Positions 1 to 8,430 are shown, counted from the first letter of the stretch. The stretch: DNA of 64,000 nucleotides from CAYZJV01 sp049310885 (GCF_049310885.1 NZ_JBMDYO010000001.1:806001-870000); one strand, 5' to 3'. Notes: generated by a model not told the origin, from the letters alone. Numbers and translations are program-made.

Positions 1-750
1 CATCACTTTATCCTGCGAAAGCCATTTTGAAGCACCATTCCAGGGAACTTTTTTAAACTCCCTCACCAAGGATAAGGCAACCCCTGCCCGCGCACATGCG
101 TCTCTCAATTGGTCAAGAAATTGCTCTGGTGCCAAGACCGTCATTCTTCGGATTTCATGCAAGACTTGTTTGAATAGATCTTTGTTGAAAGGTTCACATA
201 CAATCTTACGGGCTTCGATTTCACCTAGGCGAAGCCATGCGGAAGCAGCCCCAATGTGTGTTTCAAAGCAATCAGAACGCCTGGCAGCTACTTCTGGATT
301 TGTCCAAACATCGTGCCAAGCATCAACATTCGAGACACCATAGAACCTCAATGCCTCTCGAGCAATACTTGCAGTATCAGAAACATCAGGTAAGACCCCT
401 CGTGCTTTCAACTCAAGAATCGGAATACTCTTCAACCATTCTTTGCTTTGTTCCAACTCTCTTGATTGTATGATCTTACTCAATTGTTCGCGATATTGCA
501 TTTCCAGATTGTTCCACATTCGTGCAGGAACACCAGTAACCATTTCAAGCTTGATTGCCGTTTCAAATGTTATCGGTTGAAGCCCTTTCATAATACGAAC
601 GATTGTCTGTTCCGTAAGACCTGTCCTTGCGGCAAGTTCCTTTTGTGTCATCGACAATCCATCAAGTACTTCACGTAACGTTTCGCCTGGTGCTATTGCA
701 TAATCCGGGTCATAACCGAAGGTTTGGTTTCTATTTTTCTTCTTACTCAT
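1..750 (-). CDS. higA: HigA-like antitoxin with HTH and ImmA/IrrE-type region (partial, C-terminus off the window)
   Basis: The frame is open from an ATG at 750 to base 1, giving 250 residues without a stop. The first 95 residues are a Cro/CI-type helix-turn-helix of the HigA family: the segment from 'GETLREVLDGLSMTQKELA' through 'TGVPARMWNNLE' is diagnostic. Residues after about 100 resemble the region that precedes an ImmA/IrrE metallopeptidase in longer HigA-like proteins; the HExxH site would lie beyond the left edge, so it cannot be checked. The gene starts 4 bp inside the end of the HigB-like toxin gene (ATGA overlap), the usual toxin-first order of higBA. Such antitoxins bind the toxin and repress their own promoter; a palindrome at 1132-1148 is a suitable operator. 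The family call is firm, the extra domain moderately so. Confidence 0.85.
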   Translation of the reverse strand, partial: MSKKKNRNQTFGYDPDYAIAPGETLREVLDGLSMTQKELAARTGLTEQTIVRIMKGLQPITFETAIKLEMVTGVPARMWNNLEMQYREQLSKIIQSRELEQSKEWLKSIPILELKARGVLPDVSDTASIAREALRFYGVSNVDAWHDVWTNPEVAARRSDCFETHIGAASAWLRLGEIEARKIVCEPFNKDLFKQVLHEIRRMTVLAPEQFLDQLRDACARAGVALSLVREFKKVPWNGASKWLSQDKVM

Positions 751-1109
751 CTCGAGCCTCTTCTTTGATTTTTCTTATCGTGGGTATCTTCAATTGCCAG
801 GACTTCTATTTCAGTCACAGACTGACGATCAATACCTCCATCTTGCTTCATTGGCATAGGGACATGTGCTGGTTTAAAAAGCAATCGATACGGGTGTTCG
901 ACGTCCACAGAAAAGACACCCTTTCTATTTTCCAATTCGTGACATCTAGTCGGTGGTAGATGTGAAAGATCTTCAAGAGAACCAGCAGCTCTTATTTCCA
1001 TGAGTCTCTGTCCTAGTTTTTTTCCCAGTCTCTCTCCGAAAGCTTTATTCATTTCACGGTGAACACTGCATTGCCTCTGTAGTTTCTTCGTACTGAAAAT
1101 GATCTCCAT
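747..1109 (-). CDS. higB: HigB-like toxin of a type II toxin-antitoxin pair (RelE/ParE superfamily)
   Basis: A 120-residue protein with the size and pattern of RelE-fold toxins, which act on mRNA at the ribosome. The core strand and helix text is recognisable: N-terminal 'IIFSTKKLQRQC', a 'GKKLGQRLMEIRAAGSLEDL' helix and the strand 'VFSVDVEHPYRLLF'. The C-terminus carries an extension of about 20 polar residues that differs from the shortest family members. The ATG at 1109 is preceded at good distance by AAGGAAGG on the minus strand. Its stop overlaps the antitoxin start by 4 bp. Toxicity and target are inferred from the family. Confidence 0.8.
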   Translation of the reverse strand: MEIIFSTKKLQRQCSVHREMNKAFGERLGKKLGQRLMEIRAAGSLEDLSHLPPTRCHELENRKGVFSVDVEHPYRLLFKPAHVPMPMKQDGGIDRQSVTEIEVLAIEDTHDKKNQRRGSR

Positions 1110-1131
1110 CGCCCTTCCTTGTACAATATGA

Positions 1132-1148
1132 TTAACATATCATGTTAA
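1132..1148. promoter_or_regulatory. Palindromic operator candidate for HigA
   Basis: A perfect inverted repeat, TTAACAT-ATC-ATGTTAA, overlaps the predicted -10 box of the higBA-like operon. HigA-type antitoxins repress their own operon by binding such palindromes. The sequence is seen; the binding is inferred. Confidence 0.5.
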
Positions 1149-1162
1149 CCAGTTATTTGCAA
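1134..1162 (-). promoter_or_regulatory. Predicted promoter of the toxin-antitoxin operon
   Basis: On the minus strand TTGCAA (1162-1157), a 17-nt spacer and TATGTT (1139-1134) fit a sigma-70 promoter with four of six matches in each box. It lies about 25 bp upstream of the toxin start. The -10 box is covered by the palindrome at 1132-1148. Confidence 0.45.
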
Positions 1163-1169
1163 TACAATT

Positions 1170-1337
1170 CCTATGAATAGGTAGCACCGCATCGTCCGCC
1201 ACCGACTTGCAAACAGTATGGGAGCAAGGGATAAGGTGGCGATATAGACGATAGGAGCGTAGGGAAAGGCCTTTCCCTGCAAAAGACCTCGATATCATCA
1301 CTCGCTCATCAAGCACTGGAGATAAAGACACTTTTGC
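1170..1337. other. Non-coding region dense in inverted repeats, possible small RNA
   Basis: Between the toxin operon (start 1109) and the transporter gene (start 1431) lie about 320 bp without a supportable gene. Nested complementary arms are present: ATCGTC 1191-1196 with GACGAT 1247-1252, GCCACC 1198-1203 with GGTGGC 1235-1240, and CTTGC 1206-1210 with GCAAG 1224-1228. CCTAT at 1170-1174 can pair with ATAGG at 1251-1255. A perfect 18-bp palindrome follows at 1261-1278, then GCAAAAG 1279-1285 facing CTTTTGC 1331-1337. No known RNA family is recognised and the strand is undetermined. Confidence 0.4.
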
Positions 1338-1377
1338 ATACTCTTCCTATTAATATACAAAATTCTGCATATCCAAA

Positions 1378-1406
1378 TTGACAAAACCGTAAACTACCAA
1401 TAGATT
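1378..1406 (+). promoter_or_regulatory. Predicted sigma-70 promoter for the TRAP transporter operon
   Basis: TTGACA at 1378-1383, a 17-nt spacer and TAGATT at 1401-1406 make a strong match. It lies 25 bp before the transporter start, which implies a short untranslated leader carrying a GGGGAA ribosome site. Confidence 0.65.
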
Positions 1407-1430
1407 GGGAGGTAATTTTGGGGAATATGC

Positions 1431-3398
1431 ATGGAACAACAAACGCCTGTCTCACTAACAGAAGAAGAACTCAAAGCACAAGAACTCTTAGGTGAAAAAG
1501 AAGCCGATAGCAAATTGCGGATCTATACTGGACCATTAGGACAAACGATAACCATTCTATTTTTGGTCTGGGCAACATTCCAAGTCTATGCGAATACATT
1601 GGGAATGGTTGATGCCATGTCACTGCGAACCTGGCACCTCTTCTTCCTCCTCGGGTTCACCTTCCTTCTCTTCCCCACCTTCACAAAGGAAAAACGAAAG
1701 AGAGCACTACCCCCCATCTGGGATATCGCCCTTTTGGCAACCACCATGTTCGTCTTCGCATACCTTTTAAAGAATTACACCGAAATAGCCAAGCGTGGAG
1801 GCTACCTGTTGACGGGAGACCTCATTGTAGCCGGTATCACACTTGTTCTCCTATTTGAAGGTGGCCGCCGGGCAAGCAAGAACTTGGCCGTCTTGGGTCT
1901 TGTTTTCCTCCTCTACAATTTCCTCGGCATGCTCATCCCAGGAGAACTCGGACACGTTGGATTCAGTCTCAAACGTGTTCTTAACCATATGATCTGGGGG
2001 AGCCAAGGAATCTTCGGCGTAGGAATCGGCGTAAGTGCAACCTATATCTTCCTTTTCGTACTGTTCGGATCGTATCTGAAATACAGTGGATTCAGCCAAT
2101 TTATCAACGATATCGCACTGACCATGGTGGGAAGAAGTGCCGGAGGTCCCGCCAAGGTAGCCGTCCTTGCGAGTGCATTGTTGGGAATGATCAATGGATC
2201 TGCAATCGCCAATGTCGCTACAACTGGGACCATTACCATCCCTATGATGAAAAAGACCGGCTATAAGAAAGAATTCGCAGCTGCAGTCGAGGCGGTGGCT
2301 TCCACCGGTGGACAATTCGCTCCCCCTATCATGGGAGCTGTTGGCTTTGTCATGGCCGAATTCATGGGAGTCAGCTATACCACCGTATTGCTCGCAGCCT
2401 GCATACCGGCATTCCTCTATTATCTTACCCTCCTCTTCGCTGTCCACTTCGAAGCCAAGAGATTAGGCCTTTCAGGATTGAGCAAGGAAAATATTCCCCA
2501 AGCCCTGGAGGTGCTCAAGAAACAGGGCCACCTCATGATTCCACTCGTTGTGCTCCTTGTGATGCTCAGCCTTGGCTACACTCCGCTATTCGCCGCAGTG
2601 GTATCTATTTTCGCCACAGTCGCAGCATCGTGGCTCCGTAAAGAGACCCGCATGACATGGTCTACCATCATAAAGGCTACCGTCGAGGGCTCCCGATCCG
2701 CTATCACCGTTGGCATGAGCTGCGCAATCATCGGAGTTATCATCGGAACCGTATCCCTCACCGGTCTTGGCTTGAGCTTTGGGTATATCGTCCTGAGAAT
2801 CGTAGGAGAGGGGCAGCTCTATCTTGGAGGACTCATGGTCATGATTATGAGCATAGTCCTTGGAATGGGGGTTCCCGGAGTAGCCGCCTATGTTATCGTA
2901 TCCACTGTCTCTGTACCAGTACTGATACAGGCAGGGGCTATCCCTATGGCAGCACATATGTTCTGCCTGATCTATGCATGTCTATCGAATATCACCCCAC
3001 CAGTCGCCATGAGTAGTTACGTAGCTAGTGGAATAGCCAATTCAGACCAGACTAAAACCAGTCTCATCGCTGTGAAACTCGGCCTTACCGGTTTTGTCCT
3101 CCCCTTCTTCTTCCTGGATAACCCGATATTGCTCCTCGGTACCGTTGCAGACATACCGCTCATGCTTACTCTCCGGGCTATCGCAACATCGAGTATTGGG
3201 GTAATCGCCCTATCTGCCGGATTACAGGGATATCTATTCCGAAAGCTTCACACCATAGAAAAAATTCTACTTATCGTCTCGGGTTTGTTGTTCATAGAGA
3301 CGAAGATGATCACCGACCTTATCGCTTTGGCAGTATTCGGTTCGATCACAGTCATACAATTCATGCAAAAAAGATCACTTATAGGAGAAAAAATATGA
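1431..3398 (+). CDS. TRAP transporter fused permease (DctQM), TAXI family
   Basis: A 655-residue integral membrane protein that fuses the small (DctQ) and large (DctM) TRAP permease subunits, as is usual for TAXI-type systems. Hydrophobic segments begin near residue 38 and continue almost to the C-terminus. The large-subunit signature is clear in the stretches 'ALLGMINGSAIANVATTG' and 'AVEAVASTGGQFAPPIMG' and in 'MGVPGVAAYVIV'. TRAP systems take up organic acids with an ion gradient and an extracytoplasmic binding protein. The binding protein gene follows directly with a 4-bp ATGA overlap, so the two are translationally coupled. The substrate cannot be read from the sequence; the next gene, a sugar-acid dehydratase homologue, makes a hydroxy- or sugar-acid thinkable but that gene has its own promoter. 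Confidence 0.93.
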   Translation: MEQQTPVSLTEEELKAQELLGEKEADSKLRIYTGPLGQTITILFLVWATFQVYANTLGMVDAMSLRTWHLFFLLGFTFLLFPTFTKEKRKRALPPIWDIALLATTMFVFAYLLKNYTEIAKRGGYLLTGDLIVAGITLVLLFEGGRRASKNLAVLGLVFLLYNFLGMLIPGELGHVGFSLKRVLNHMIWGSQGIFGVGIGVSATYIFLFVLFGSYLKYSGFSQFINDIALTMVGRSAGGPAKVAVLASALLGMINGSAIANVATTGTITIPMMKKTGYKKEFAAAVEAVASTGGQFAPPIMGAVGFVMAEFMGVSYTTVLLAACIPAFLYYLTLLFAVHFEAKRLGLSGLSKENIPQALEVLKKQGHLMIPLVVLLVMLSLGYTPLFAAVVSIFATVAASWLRKETRMTWSTIIKATVEGSRSAITVGMSCAIIGVIIGTVSLTGLGLSFGYIVLRIVGEGQLYLGGLMVMIMSIVLGMGVPGVAAYVIVSTVSVPVLIQAGAIPMAAHMFCLIYACLSNITPPVAMSSYVASGIANSDQTKTSLIAVKLGLTGFVLPFFFLDNPILLLGTVADIPLMLTLRAIATSSIGVIALSAGLQGYLFRKLHTIEKILLIVSGLLFIETKMITDLIALAVFGSITVIQFMQKRSLIGEKI

Positions 3399-4375
3399 AA
3401 AGAATCAGTGTGATGATCGTACTTGTGGCACTACTGGTGCCATCAATGGTATTTGCTGCCGGAGGGCAGGAAACAAGTGCCCAAGTCGAAAAGACGGTAA
3501 TCAACTTTCCTACCGCAGCGACGACAGGAGCCGTTTATCCTCTCGGGTCAGCCATGAGCAATCTGTGGAATACCAAATTGCCCAACGTTCGTGCCAGTGC
3601 TCAAGCGAGTGCAGGTGGAATCGCAAACCTCAACATGCTAGCTGATGGCGAAGCCCAGCTCGGAGTAGCCGTAACCTCCATCATGTATGAATCATTCAAT
3701 GGAATCGGTTCATTCGAAGGACGTGCAAACCCCAATCTTCGTGTTATGATCGGACTGTACTCCAACCCAAACCAGGTGGTGGTTACCGAAAACAGCGGCA
3801 TCAACTCCCTCTCTGATTTGGAAGGAAAGCGATTTGCCTCCGGTGCTCCCGGATCCACCACGGAAGTCGAGACAGCGATCCATCTGAAGACCAGTGGAAT
3901 CAACTATCCCGATGCCTTGCGTGTCCAGTATGTCGGTTTTACCGAAGCAATCGACCTCATGCGCAACAAGCAACTTGACGGAGCTTGGATCATGGCTGGT
4001 ATCCCCAATGCGGCTGTTACCGAAATGCTCTCCACAGCTGGTGGAAAGTTGGTGAATATCGAAGAGAGTCTTATCGAAAAACTCAAGAGCCAGTACCCTT
4101 GGTACGGTGCTTATACGATTCCGGCAGGGACTTACCCAGGGCAGGACGATGATGTCCTTACCTCCGCTATCAAGATCACTATCTGTACCGATGCCAGAGT
4201 CGATGATGATGTCATCTACGATCTAACCAAAACCTTCTGGGAAAACTTCGATGAGTTGAAAGAGACCCAGGCTCCCCTGAAGAAGGTCAACCCGGCAGAG
4301 GCTGTCCAGGATCTCGCAGGTCTCCCCATTCATGAAGGAGCTGCCCGCTATTACCGTGAGATCGGCTTACTGTAG
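3395..4375 (+). CDS. TAXI-type TRAP transporter solute-binding protein
   Basis: A 326-residue exported protein with a classic signal peptide ending near 'SMVFAAGGQE', a style frequent in Sphaerochaeta-like binding proteins. There is no lipobox cysteine. The body matches the TAXI family: 'INFPTAATTGAVYPLGSAMSNL' near the N-terminus, the hinge region 'VVVTENSGINSLSDLEGKRFASGAPGS' and 'YPWYGAYTIPAGTYPGQ' towards the C-terminus. It would capture the ligand in the periplasm and deliver it to the fused permease encoded just upstream. TAXI proteins are known for glutamate-like or dicarboxylate ligands, but the ligand here is unknown. Confidence 0.93.
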   Translation: MKRISVMIVLVALLVPSMVFAAGGQETSAQVEKTVINFPTAATTGAVYPLGSAMSNLWNTKLPNVRASAQASAGGIANLNMLADGEAQLGVAVTSIMYESFNGIGSFEGRANPNLRVMIGLYSNPNQVVVTENSGINSLSDLEGKRFASGAPGSTTEVETAIHLKTSGINYPDALRVQYVGFTEAIDLMRNKQLDGAWIMAGIPNAAVTEMLSTAGGKLVNIEESLIEKLKSQYPWYGAYTIPAGTYPGQDDDVLTSAIKITICTDARVDDDVIYDLTKTFWENFDELKETQAPLKKVNPAEAVQDLAGLPIHEGAARYYREIGLL

Positions 4376-4410
4376 ATTTATCCTTTTGAAGGGAATATCC
4401 CTCCCGAATC

Positions 4411-4439
4411 AAACAGGACCAGTGCAGCTGGTCCTGTTT
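4411..4439 (+). terminator. Hairpin terminator after the TRAP operon
   Basis: A perfect 12-bp stem, AAACAGGACCAG with CTGGTCCTGTTT, closes a 5-nt loop about 35 bp after the binding-protein stop codon. The T-run is short, since only the stem ends in TTT, so termination may be partial. Confidence 0.7.
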
Positions 4440-4600
4440 CAACGTTAAACGAAGTGAAAGTTTTTCATAAGAAAGCAATACCTTCCGTGTGTCCTGAAAT
4501 GAAGAGAAGATATTTCATTTATGTTTTTCTTATAAACTGGAGACGCTCCCCTCTTTAAGAATAGGTCTTGAGTAGTTGGAAGAAAAGCATATGTACGTAT

Positions 4601-4628
4601 TTGCCTCCCCTTCAAGTTAGGTTACAAT
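4601..4628 (+). promoter_or_regulatory. Predicted promoter of the dehydratase gene
   Basis: TTGCCT at 4601-4606, a 16-nt spacer and TACAAT at 4623-4628. It lies about 30 bp before the preferred ATG at 4659. The rest of the 4376-4600 gap holds only the terminator at 4411-4439. Confidence 0.5.
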
Positions 4629-4658
4629 AGGGGCCAAGACAACCTAATGGAGCTGAAA

Positions 4659-6152
4659 ATGGAAAGAAAGTACATGAAAGTTAACCCTTCAGATACGGTC
4701 CTGGTAGCTTTGGCAGACTTACCCACTGGAACGGAAATCAGATGGGAGGGAACGGAATTTGCGCTGACTGAACCTATTCCGAAAGCCCACAAGTTCGCCC
4801 TTACGGATATAGCTCCCCGCTCCGATGTCATAAAATATGGTTCACCCATCGGAGCTGCTACCCAACATATCCAACAAGGTTCGTGGGTCCATACACATAA
4901 CCTCAAAACCAAGTTGGAAGGTCTGCTTGACTATGCATACAATCCCTCCAAAAATGAATTCGCGGGCAATAGAAGTACTCTTGATTCATTTATGGGGTAC
5001 CGTCGCGATACTGGATTGGTAGGAACCCGCAATGAGATATGGATCATTCCAACGGTATCGTGCGTCAACCATACTACCGATGCCTTAGCTAAAGCTGCCA
5101 CTGCCCGCTTCGGCGATTGCTGTGATGGTATTTTATCCCTTCCTCACAATACAGGGTGTTCTCAAATGGGAGATGATGCCGAAATTAGCCAACAGATACT
5201 CAAAGGCATTGTCCAACATCCAAATGCCGGTGGTGTGCTGTTGGTTAGCTTGGGATGCGAGAACAACGATCTTGACCACTTCTTACCCGTCTTGGGCTCT
5301 TATGATAACAGAAGGTTAAAGACCATGGTCACCCAAGAGATCGTTGGCGATGAGATCGAAGCCGGCTTAGCCCTTATTGAAGATCTACTTCAGGAGATGA
5401 AGGATGACCAGCGTTCTGAAGTCCCCGCTTCCGAGTTGATAGTCGGCTTGAAATGTGGCGGGTCCGATGCATTCTCGGGTCTTACCGCGAACCCCCTGTG
5501 CGGTCATGTATCCGATCGTCTAGTAGATCATGGTGGAATCGGTATCCTTACCGAAGTACCGGAAATGTTTGGAGCGGAACAGTATCTTATGGACCGAGCC
5601 GATAGTAGGCAGACCTTCGATAGGATCGTTTCGTTGATAAACTCGTTCAAGCACTATTATTTGGACTGCAACATGCCAATCTATGAGAATCCCTCACCCG
5701 GCAATAAAGCAGGAGGTATCTCAACATTGGAGGAGAAATCATTGGGGAACATCCAAAAAAGTGGATCATCACCCATCACCGATACCCTTACCTATGGACA
5801 ACAGGGAGAAAAACCTGGAATCAATCTACTGGAGGGACCAGGAAACGACAACGTCTCCATCACCAACCTTCTGGCATCGGGAGCACAAATCATCCTTTTC
5901 ACTACCGGTAGAGGCAATCCCTTGGCAAGCATGGTGCCTACGATAAAGGTCTCTTCGAACTCGACCCTTGCCAATAATAAGCCGAATTGGATCGACTACG
6001 ATGCCGGCAAAATCCTCAATGGAACGTCCTTTGCAGATGCGACCGAGGAACTATGGAAGCTCGTTCTTGATATAGCATCGGGAAAGAAAACAAAGGGAGA
6101 ATTGAACGACTACCGGGCTATCATGGTATTCAAGAAGGGTGTCTTGCTTTAA
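4659..6152 (+). CDS. UxaA-family hydrolyase (altronate/galactarate dehydratase type)
   Basis: A protein of 497 residues from the ATG at 4659, which has a TGGAG ribosome site 7 bp upstream; an in-frame ATG at 4647 lacks one. Residues 1 to about 85 form the SAF-like N-terminal domain, and the remainder is the metal-dependent dehydratase core. Recognisable core text includes 'GYRRDTGLVGTRNEIWIIP', 'SLPHNTGCSQMG', 'LVSLGCENND', 'LKCGGSDAFSG' and 'TTGRGNPLASMVPTIKVSSN'. Full-length family members (altronate, galactarate and related sugar-acid dehydratases) have both parts in this order and this length. The reaction is loss of water from a sugar acid to give a 2-keto-3-deoxy acid. The exact substrate cannot be fixed, and no other hexuronate genes are next to it. 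Confidence 0.9.
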   Translation: MERKYMKVNPSDTVLVALADLPTGTEIRWEGTEFALTEPIPKAHKFALTDIAPRSDVIKYGSPIGAATQHIQQGSWVHTHNLKTKLEGLLDYAYNPSKNEFAGNRSTLDSFMGYRRDTGLVGTRNEIWIIPTVSCVNHTTDALAKAATARFGDCCDGILSLPHNTGCSQMGDDAEISQQILKGIVQHPNAGGVLLVSLGCENNDLDHFLPVLGSYDNRRLKTMVTQEIVGDEIEAGLALIEDLLQEMKDDQRSEVPASELIVGLKCGGSDAFSGLTANPLCGHVSDRLVDHGGIGILTEVPEMFGAEQYLMDRADSRQTFDRIVSLINSFKHYYLDCNMPIYENPSPGNKAGGISTLEEKSLGNIQKSGSSPITDTLTYGQQGEKPGINLLEGPGNDNVSITNLLASGAQIILFTTGRGNPLASMVPTIKVSSNSTLANNKPNWIDYDAGKILNGTSFADATEELWKLVLDIASGKKTKGELNDYRAIMVFKKGVLL

Positions 6153-6193
6153 CACATCTGGTGGTTTTCATCTAAATTTGCGATACTGGGAAC

Positions 6194-7060
6194 ATGACCA
6201 ACAGCATAACAACACACGTTGCACCACGACAGGCAAATCTCCATACCCACTCATGGTATTGTGGCCATGGTACGGGAGAACTTTCCGCATATATACAATC
6301 GGCCAAAGATGCCAATCTTGCACTCTTGGGATTCAGCGAACACTGTCCGGTTCCCGACCACCGTTGGAGAAATTCTCGTATGGATTTTTCCCAACTCGAC
6401 GTATATGTGCAGGAATGCAGGACTTTGCAAAGGAAAGAGAAGGATATAACTATCCTCTGTGGTTTCGAATGTGACCATGACCCGCGATATGTTTCTTGGT
6501 ATAGGGAACATCTTCACGAGGGAAACCGAGCTGACTATCTGGCCTTTGGTGTCCACTATCTGGATACACCCGAAAAGAACGATACCTTCGTAAAGAAACT
6601 TTCCTCTGATAAACGATGGCTCCATACCTATACAGACCGTTATATCAATGGAATCCTTTCTGGAAACTACCACTTCGGTGTACATCCAGATTTGTTCGGT
6701 ATGTTCTATACTACGTGGGACGCAGAAGCAATCAGTTGTTCGAAAAGCATCCTTGAAGCGGCAGCAAGTCAGAATCTTCCCCTCGAGATCAACGGATATG
6801 GTTGTAGAAAACCTATGATAGATACGACCGAGGGCAAGCGACTGATGTATCCTATGCGACAATTTTGGGAACTTGCTACAAATTATGATGTACCTGTAAT
6901 CGTGAATAGTGATGCACACCGTCCGGAGGATCTTAATCTCCATGGAGTAGGAGCATTTGAACTTGCCGATGAATTAGGTCTGCAGCTATCAGGCTGGATA
7001 GTCGAACGGACTACTGAAAATTTTACTACCCTCTCTTGCTCAAGTAGCGCTACACTATAG
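6194..7060 (+). CDS. PHP-domain phosphoesterase, histidinol-phosphatase-like
   Basis: A 288-residue protein of the PHP metallophosphoesterase superfamily, close in layout to HisK/HisJ histidinol phosphatases. The N-terminal metal motif 'NLHTHSWYCGHG', the following 'GFSEHCPVP', the segment 'GFECDHDP' and the C-terminal 'IVNSDAHRPEDL' supply the expected His/Asp/Glu ligands. It follows the dehydratase by 41 bp in the same direction and could be co-transcribed. The ribosome site before the ATG at 6194 is weak (GGGAA, too close), so initiation may depend on the upstream gene. There is no other histidine-pathway gene in the window, so the physiological substrate could be another phosphomonoester. 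Confidence 0.85.
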   Translation: MTNSITTHVAPRQANLHTHSWYCGHGTGELSAYIQSAKDANLALLGFSEHCPVPDHRWRNSRMDFSQLDVYVQECRTLQRKEKDITILCGFECDHDPRYVSWYREHLHEGNRADYLAFGVHYLDTPEKNDTFVKKLSSDKRWLHTYTDRYINGILSGNYHFGVHPDLFGMFYTTWDAEAISCSKSILEAAASQNLPLEINGYGCRKPMIDTTEGKRLMYPMRQFWELATNYDVPVIVNSDAHRPEDLNLHGVGAFELADELGLQLSGWIVERTTENFTTLSCSSSATL

Positions 7061-7081
7061 GCGACAAAGGAGGGCTTGTCC

Positions 7082-8242
7082 ATGAGATACCGAAGCCTCT
7101 GGATTGTCCTTATAAGTGTGTTGCTCCTTATCTCCTGCACCACCTCGACCGACTCTATCGAGAGTACCACCATCGTTTCCGAGCAACCTGTGGTAGAAGA
7201 ACAAATAGAGGATGCCATCCCAATATCTGAAGAATCGAGTCCATTACGTATCACATGGGAGACTACTGGTGAACCTTGGCGTGGCATGTATGGCCACAGG
7301 GAGACGGTATCCCTACCACCAGGAGGGTATGCTCGACCATACGATGGTACTGACATATTTACTCTCGATTCGAGTATTGGAAGCGCTGCTGTTTCTATGG
7401 GCCTGATTACCTATGAAGCTGGAGGTGAAGTCACTATCGAAATCCAGGAAGGTCCTGAATATACCAAGACAGATTCCTATGAGGGTTGGAACACCGTATT
7501 TGTGTTCATAGGTGACGACGGCTTCCCCATCGAAGAAGATCTTGAGGGTGTACTTATCATAGAAGAGCCTATGGATGAGAGTGAGTGGCTGGCCACAGTG
7601 GTAACCCCTACTCATTTCACTGTTCATAACGATACTATAAACATTATTACCTACTTGGATATCTTCACCAACGATATGCTGGCGGTGGATGAATTTGGCA
7701 CGAACCTTCTTGCAGGACAGCCGCTACTCCCCTCCGAGACTAGAGAGATTCAACTGGCAGACCATCCGGATCTTCAAGAGGCTATCCTCTACCGTTATGG
7801 TCAACTATTCCATGTCCAAGCCCAAGATGCCATGATGAACGCCTACTATCGTGAATGGTATCCCGATTTCGATTCTTTGGATCTCATACTGACTGCAGGC
7901 GACCGTTATGAGCCAATCGTGGATGAATTGGAGCAAGAGATTTTAAACATCGAAAACCAATGTGGATACGAGATTGTAGAACTCTACCTACTGACACCGG
8001 AAATGGAGGAGAATCTCGATTTCAGTTGGGAACTATTACAAGGAGAGAGTCTATACGATTATCAGAGTATCAACATTCCTCTGGAGAAGATGCCTTTTCT
8101 TGAAGAGTTCCTTGTATCGGGAGATACCCGAAGCCTTTTGGTAGTCGCCTATGATTTGGATGACTATATGTTGGTAAGAGAATGGTTCCCCTTGGTGGAT
8201 CCTTGGACTATCGTACTCACTGAGGATGATTTTTTCGAGTGA
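7082..8242 (+). CDS. Predicted lipoprotein of unknown function
   Basis: A protein of 386 residues from the ATG at 7082, chosen because AAAGGAGGG ends 7 bp upstream; a TTG six bases earlier would sit against the ribosome site. The N-terminus has basic residues, a hydrophobic stretch and the lipobox 'LLISC', so it should be lipidated and anchored in an envelope membrane. The mature part begins with a Thr/Ser/Glu-rich linker and is strongly acidic, with many Trp, Tyr and Asp residues. I do not recognise the domain. It lies 21 bp after the PHP gene and is probably in the same operon. Confidence 0.8.
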   Translation: MRYRSLWIVLISVLLLISCTTSTDSIESTTIVSEQPVVEEQIEDAIPISEESSPLRITWETTGEPWRGMYGHRETVSLPPGGYARPYDGTDIFTLDSSIGSAAVSMGLITYEAGGEVTIEIQEGPEYTKTDSYEGWNTVFVFIGDDGFPIEEDLEGVLIIEEPMDESEWLATVVTPTHFTVHNDTINIITYLDIFTNDMLAVDEFGTNLLAGQPLLPSETREIQLADHPDLQEAILYRYGQLFHVQAQDAMMNAYYREWYPDFDSLDLILTAGDRYEPIVDELEQEILNIENQCGYEIVELYLLTPEMEENLDFSWELLQGESLYDYQSINIPLEKMPFLEEFLVSGDTRSLLVVAYDLDDYMLVREWFPLVDPWTIVLTEDDFFE

Positions 8243-8270
8243 TTCCTTGGATTCTATTCCCGAAGGAATC
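8241..8270 (+). terminator. Possible hairpin terminator after the lipoprotein gene
   Basis: GATTCCTT (8241-8248) pairs with AAGGAATC (8263-8270) right at the stop codon. It is followed by the T-rich but interrupted 'TATCGTTTGATTG'. This is an imperfect intrinsic terminator candidate. Confidence 0.4.
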
Positions 8271-8315
8271 TATCGTTTGATTGATGGTTAATTTCATTGA
8301 ATCTGCGAAAAAATC

Positions 8316-8343
8316 TTGAATTTGTTGCATTTTGTTGTAACAT
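8316..8343 (+). promoter_or_regulatory. Predicted promoter of the molybdenum hydroxylase operon
   Basis: TTGAAT at 8316-8321, a 16-nt spacer and TAACAT at 8338-8343. The spacer holds two direct repeats of TTTGTTG at 8321-8327 and 8331-8337, possible regulator contacts. Transcription would start near 8350 and leave a leader of about 100 nt. Confidence 0.5.
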
Positions 8344-8348
8344 GGAAA

Positions 8349-8430
8349 GAGACGGGTGGTGGTCCTTTCGGCACTACCTGGAGAGCTTAACGGCGATGTG
8401 CCATACCAACACTACGTGCCACAGGTCTCG
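8349..8430 (+). promoter_or_regulatory. Structured mRNA leader, riboswitch candidate
   Basis: Between the predicted start point and the ribosome site AGGAGGGG (8441-8448) the sequence folds by eye. GGTGGTG (8355-8361) pairs with CACTACC (8372-8378) with one G-U pair, and GAGAC (8349-8353) pairs with GTCTC (8425-8429). GGC...GCC at 8392-8402 can close a small hairpin. The leader precedes a Mo-hydroxylase operon, a position where Moco and purine-related riboswitches occur, but I cannot assign it to a known class. Confidence 0.4.

Noticed and set aside
747..1150. Toxin-antitoxin pair as a sign of a plasmid or prophage
   Set aside because: No integrase, transposase, terminal repeats or attachment sites are visible; such pairs are common in chromosomes.
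1140..1331. A 63-codon open frame on the minus strand
   Set aside because: No ribosome site, odd composition, and it covers the inverted-repeat region; it is better explained as non-coding.
1851..2447. A 198-codon minus-strand open frame inside the TRAP permease gene
   Set aside because: It is a shadow of a strongly conserved permease frame and has no recognisable domain or start signals.
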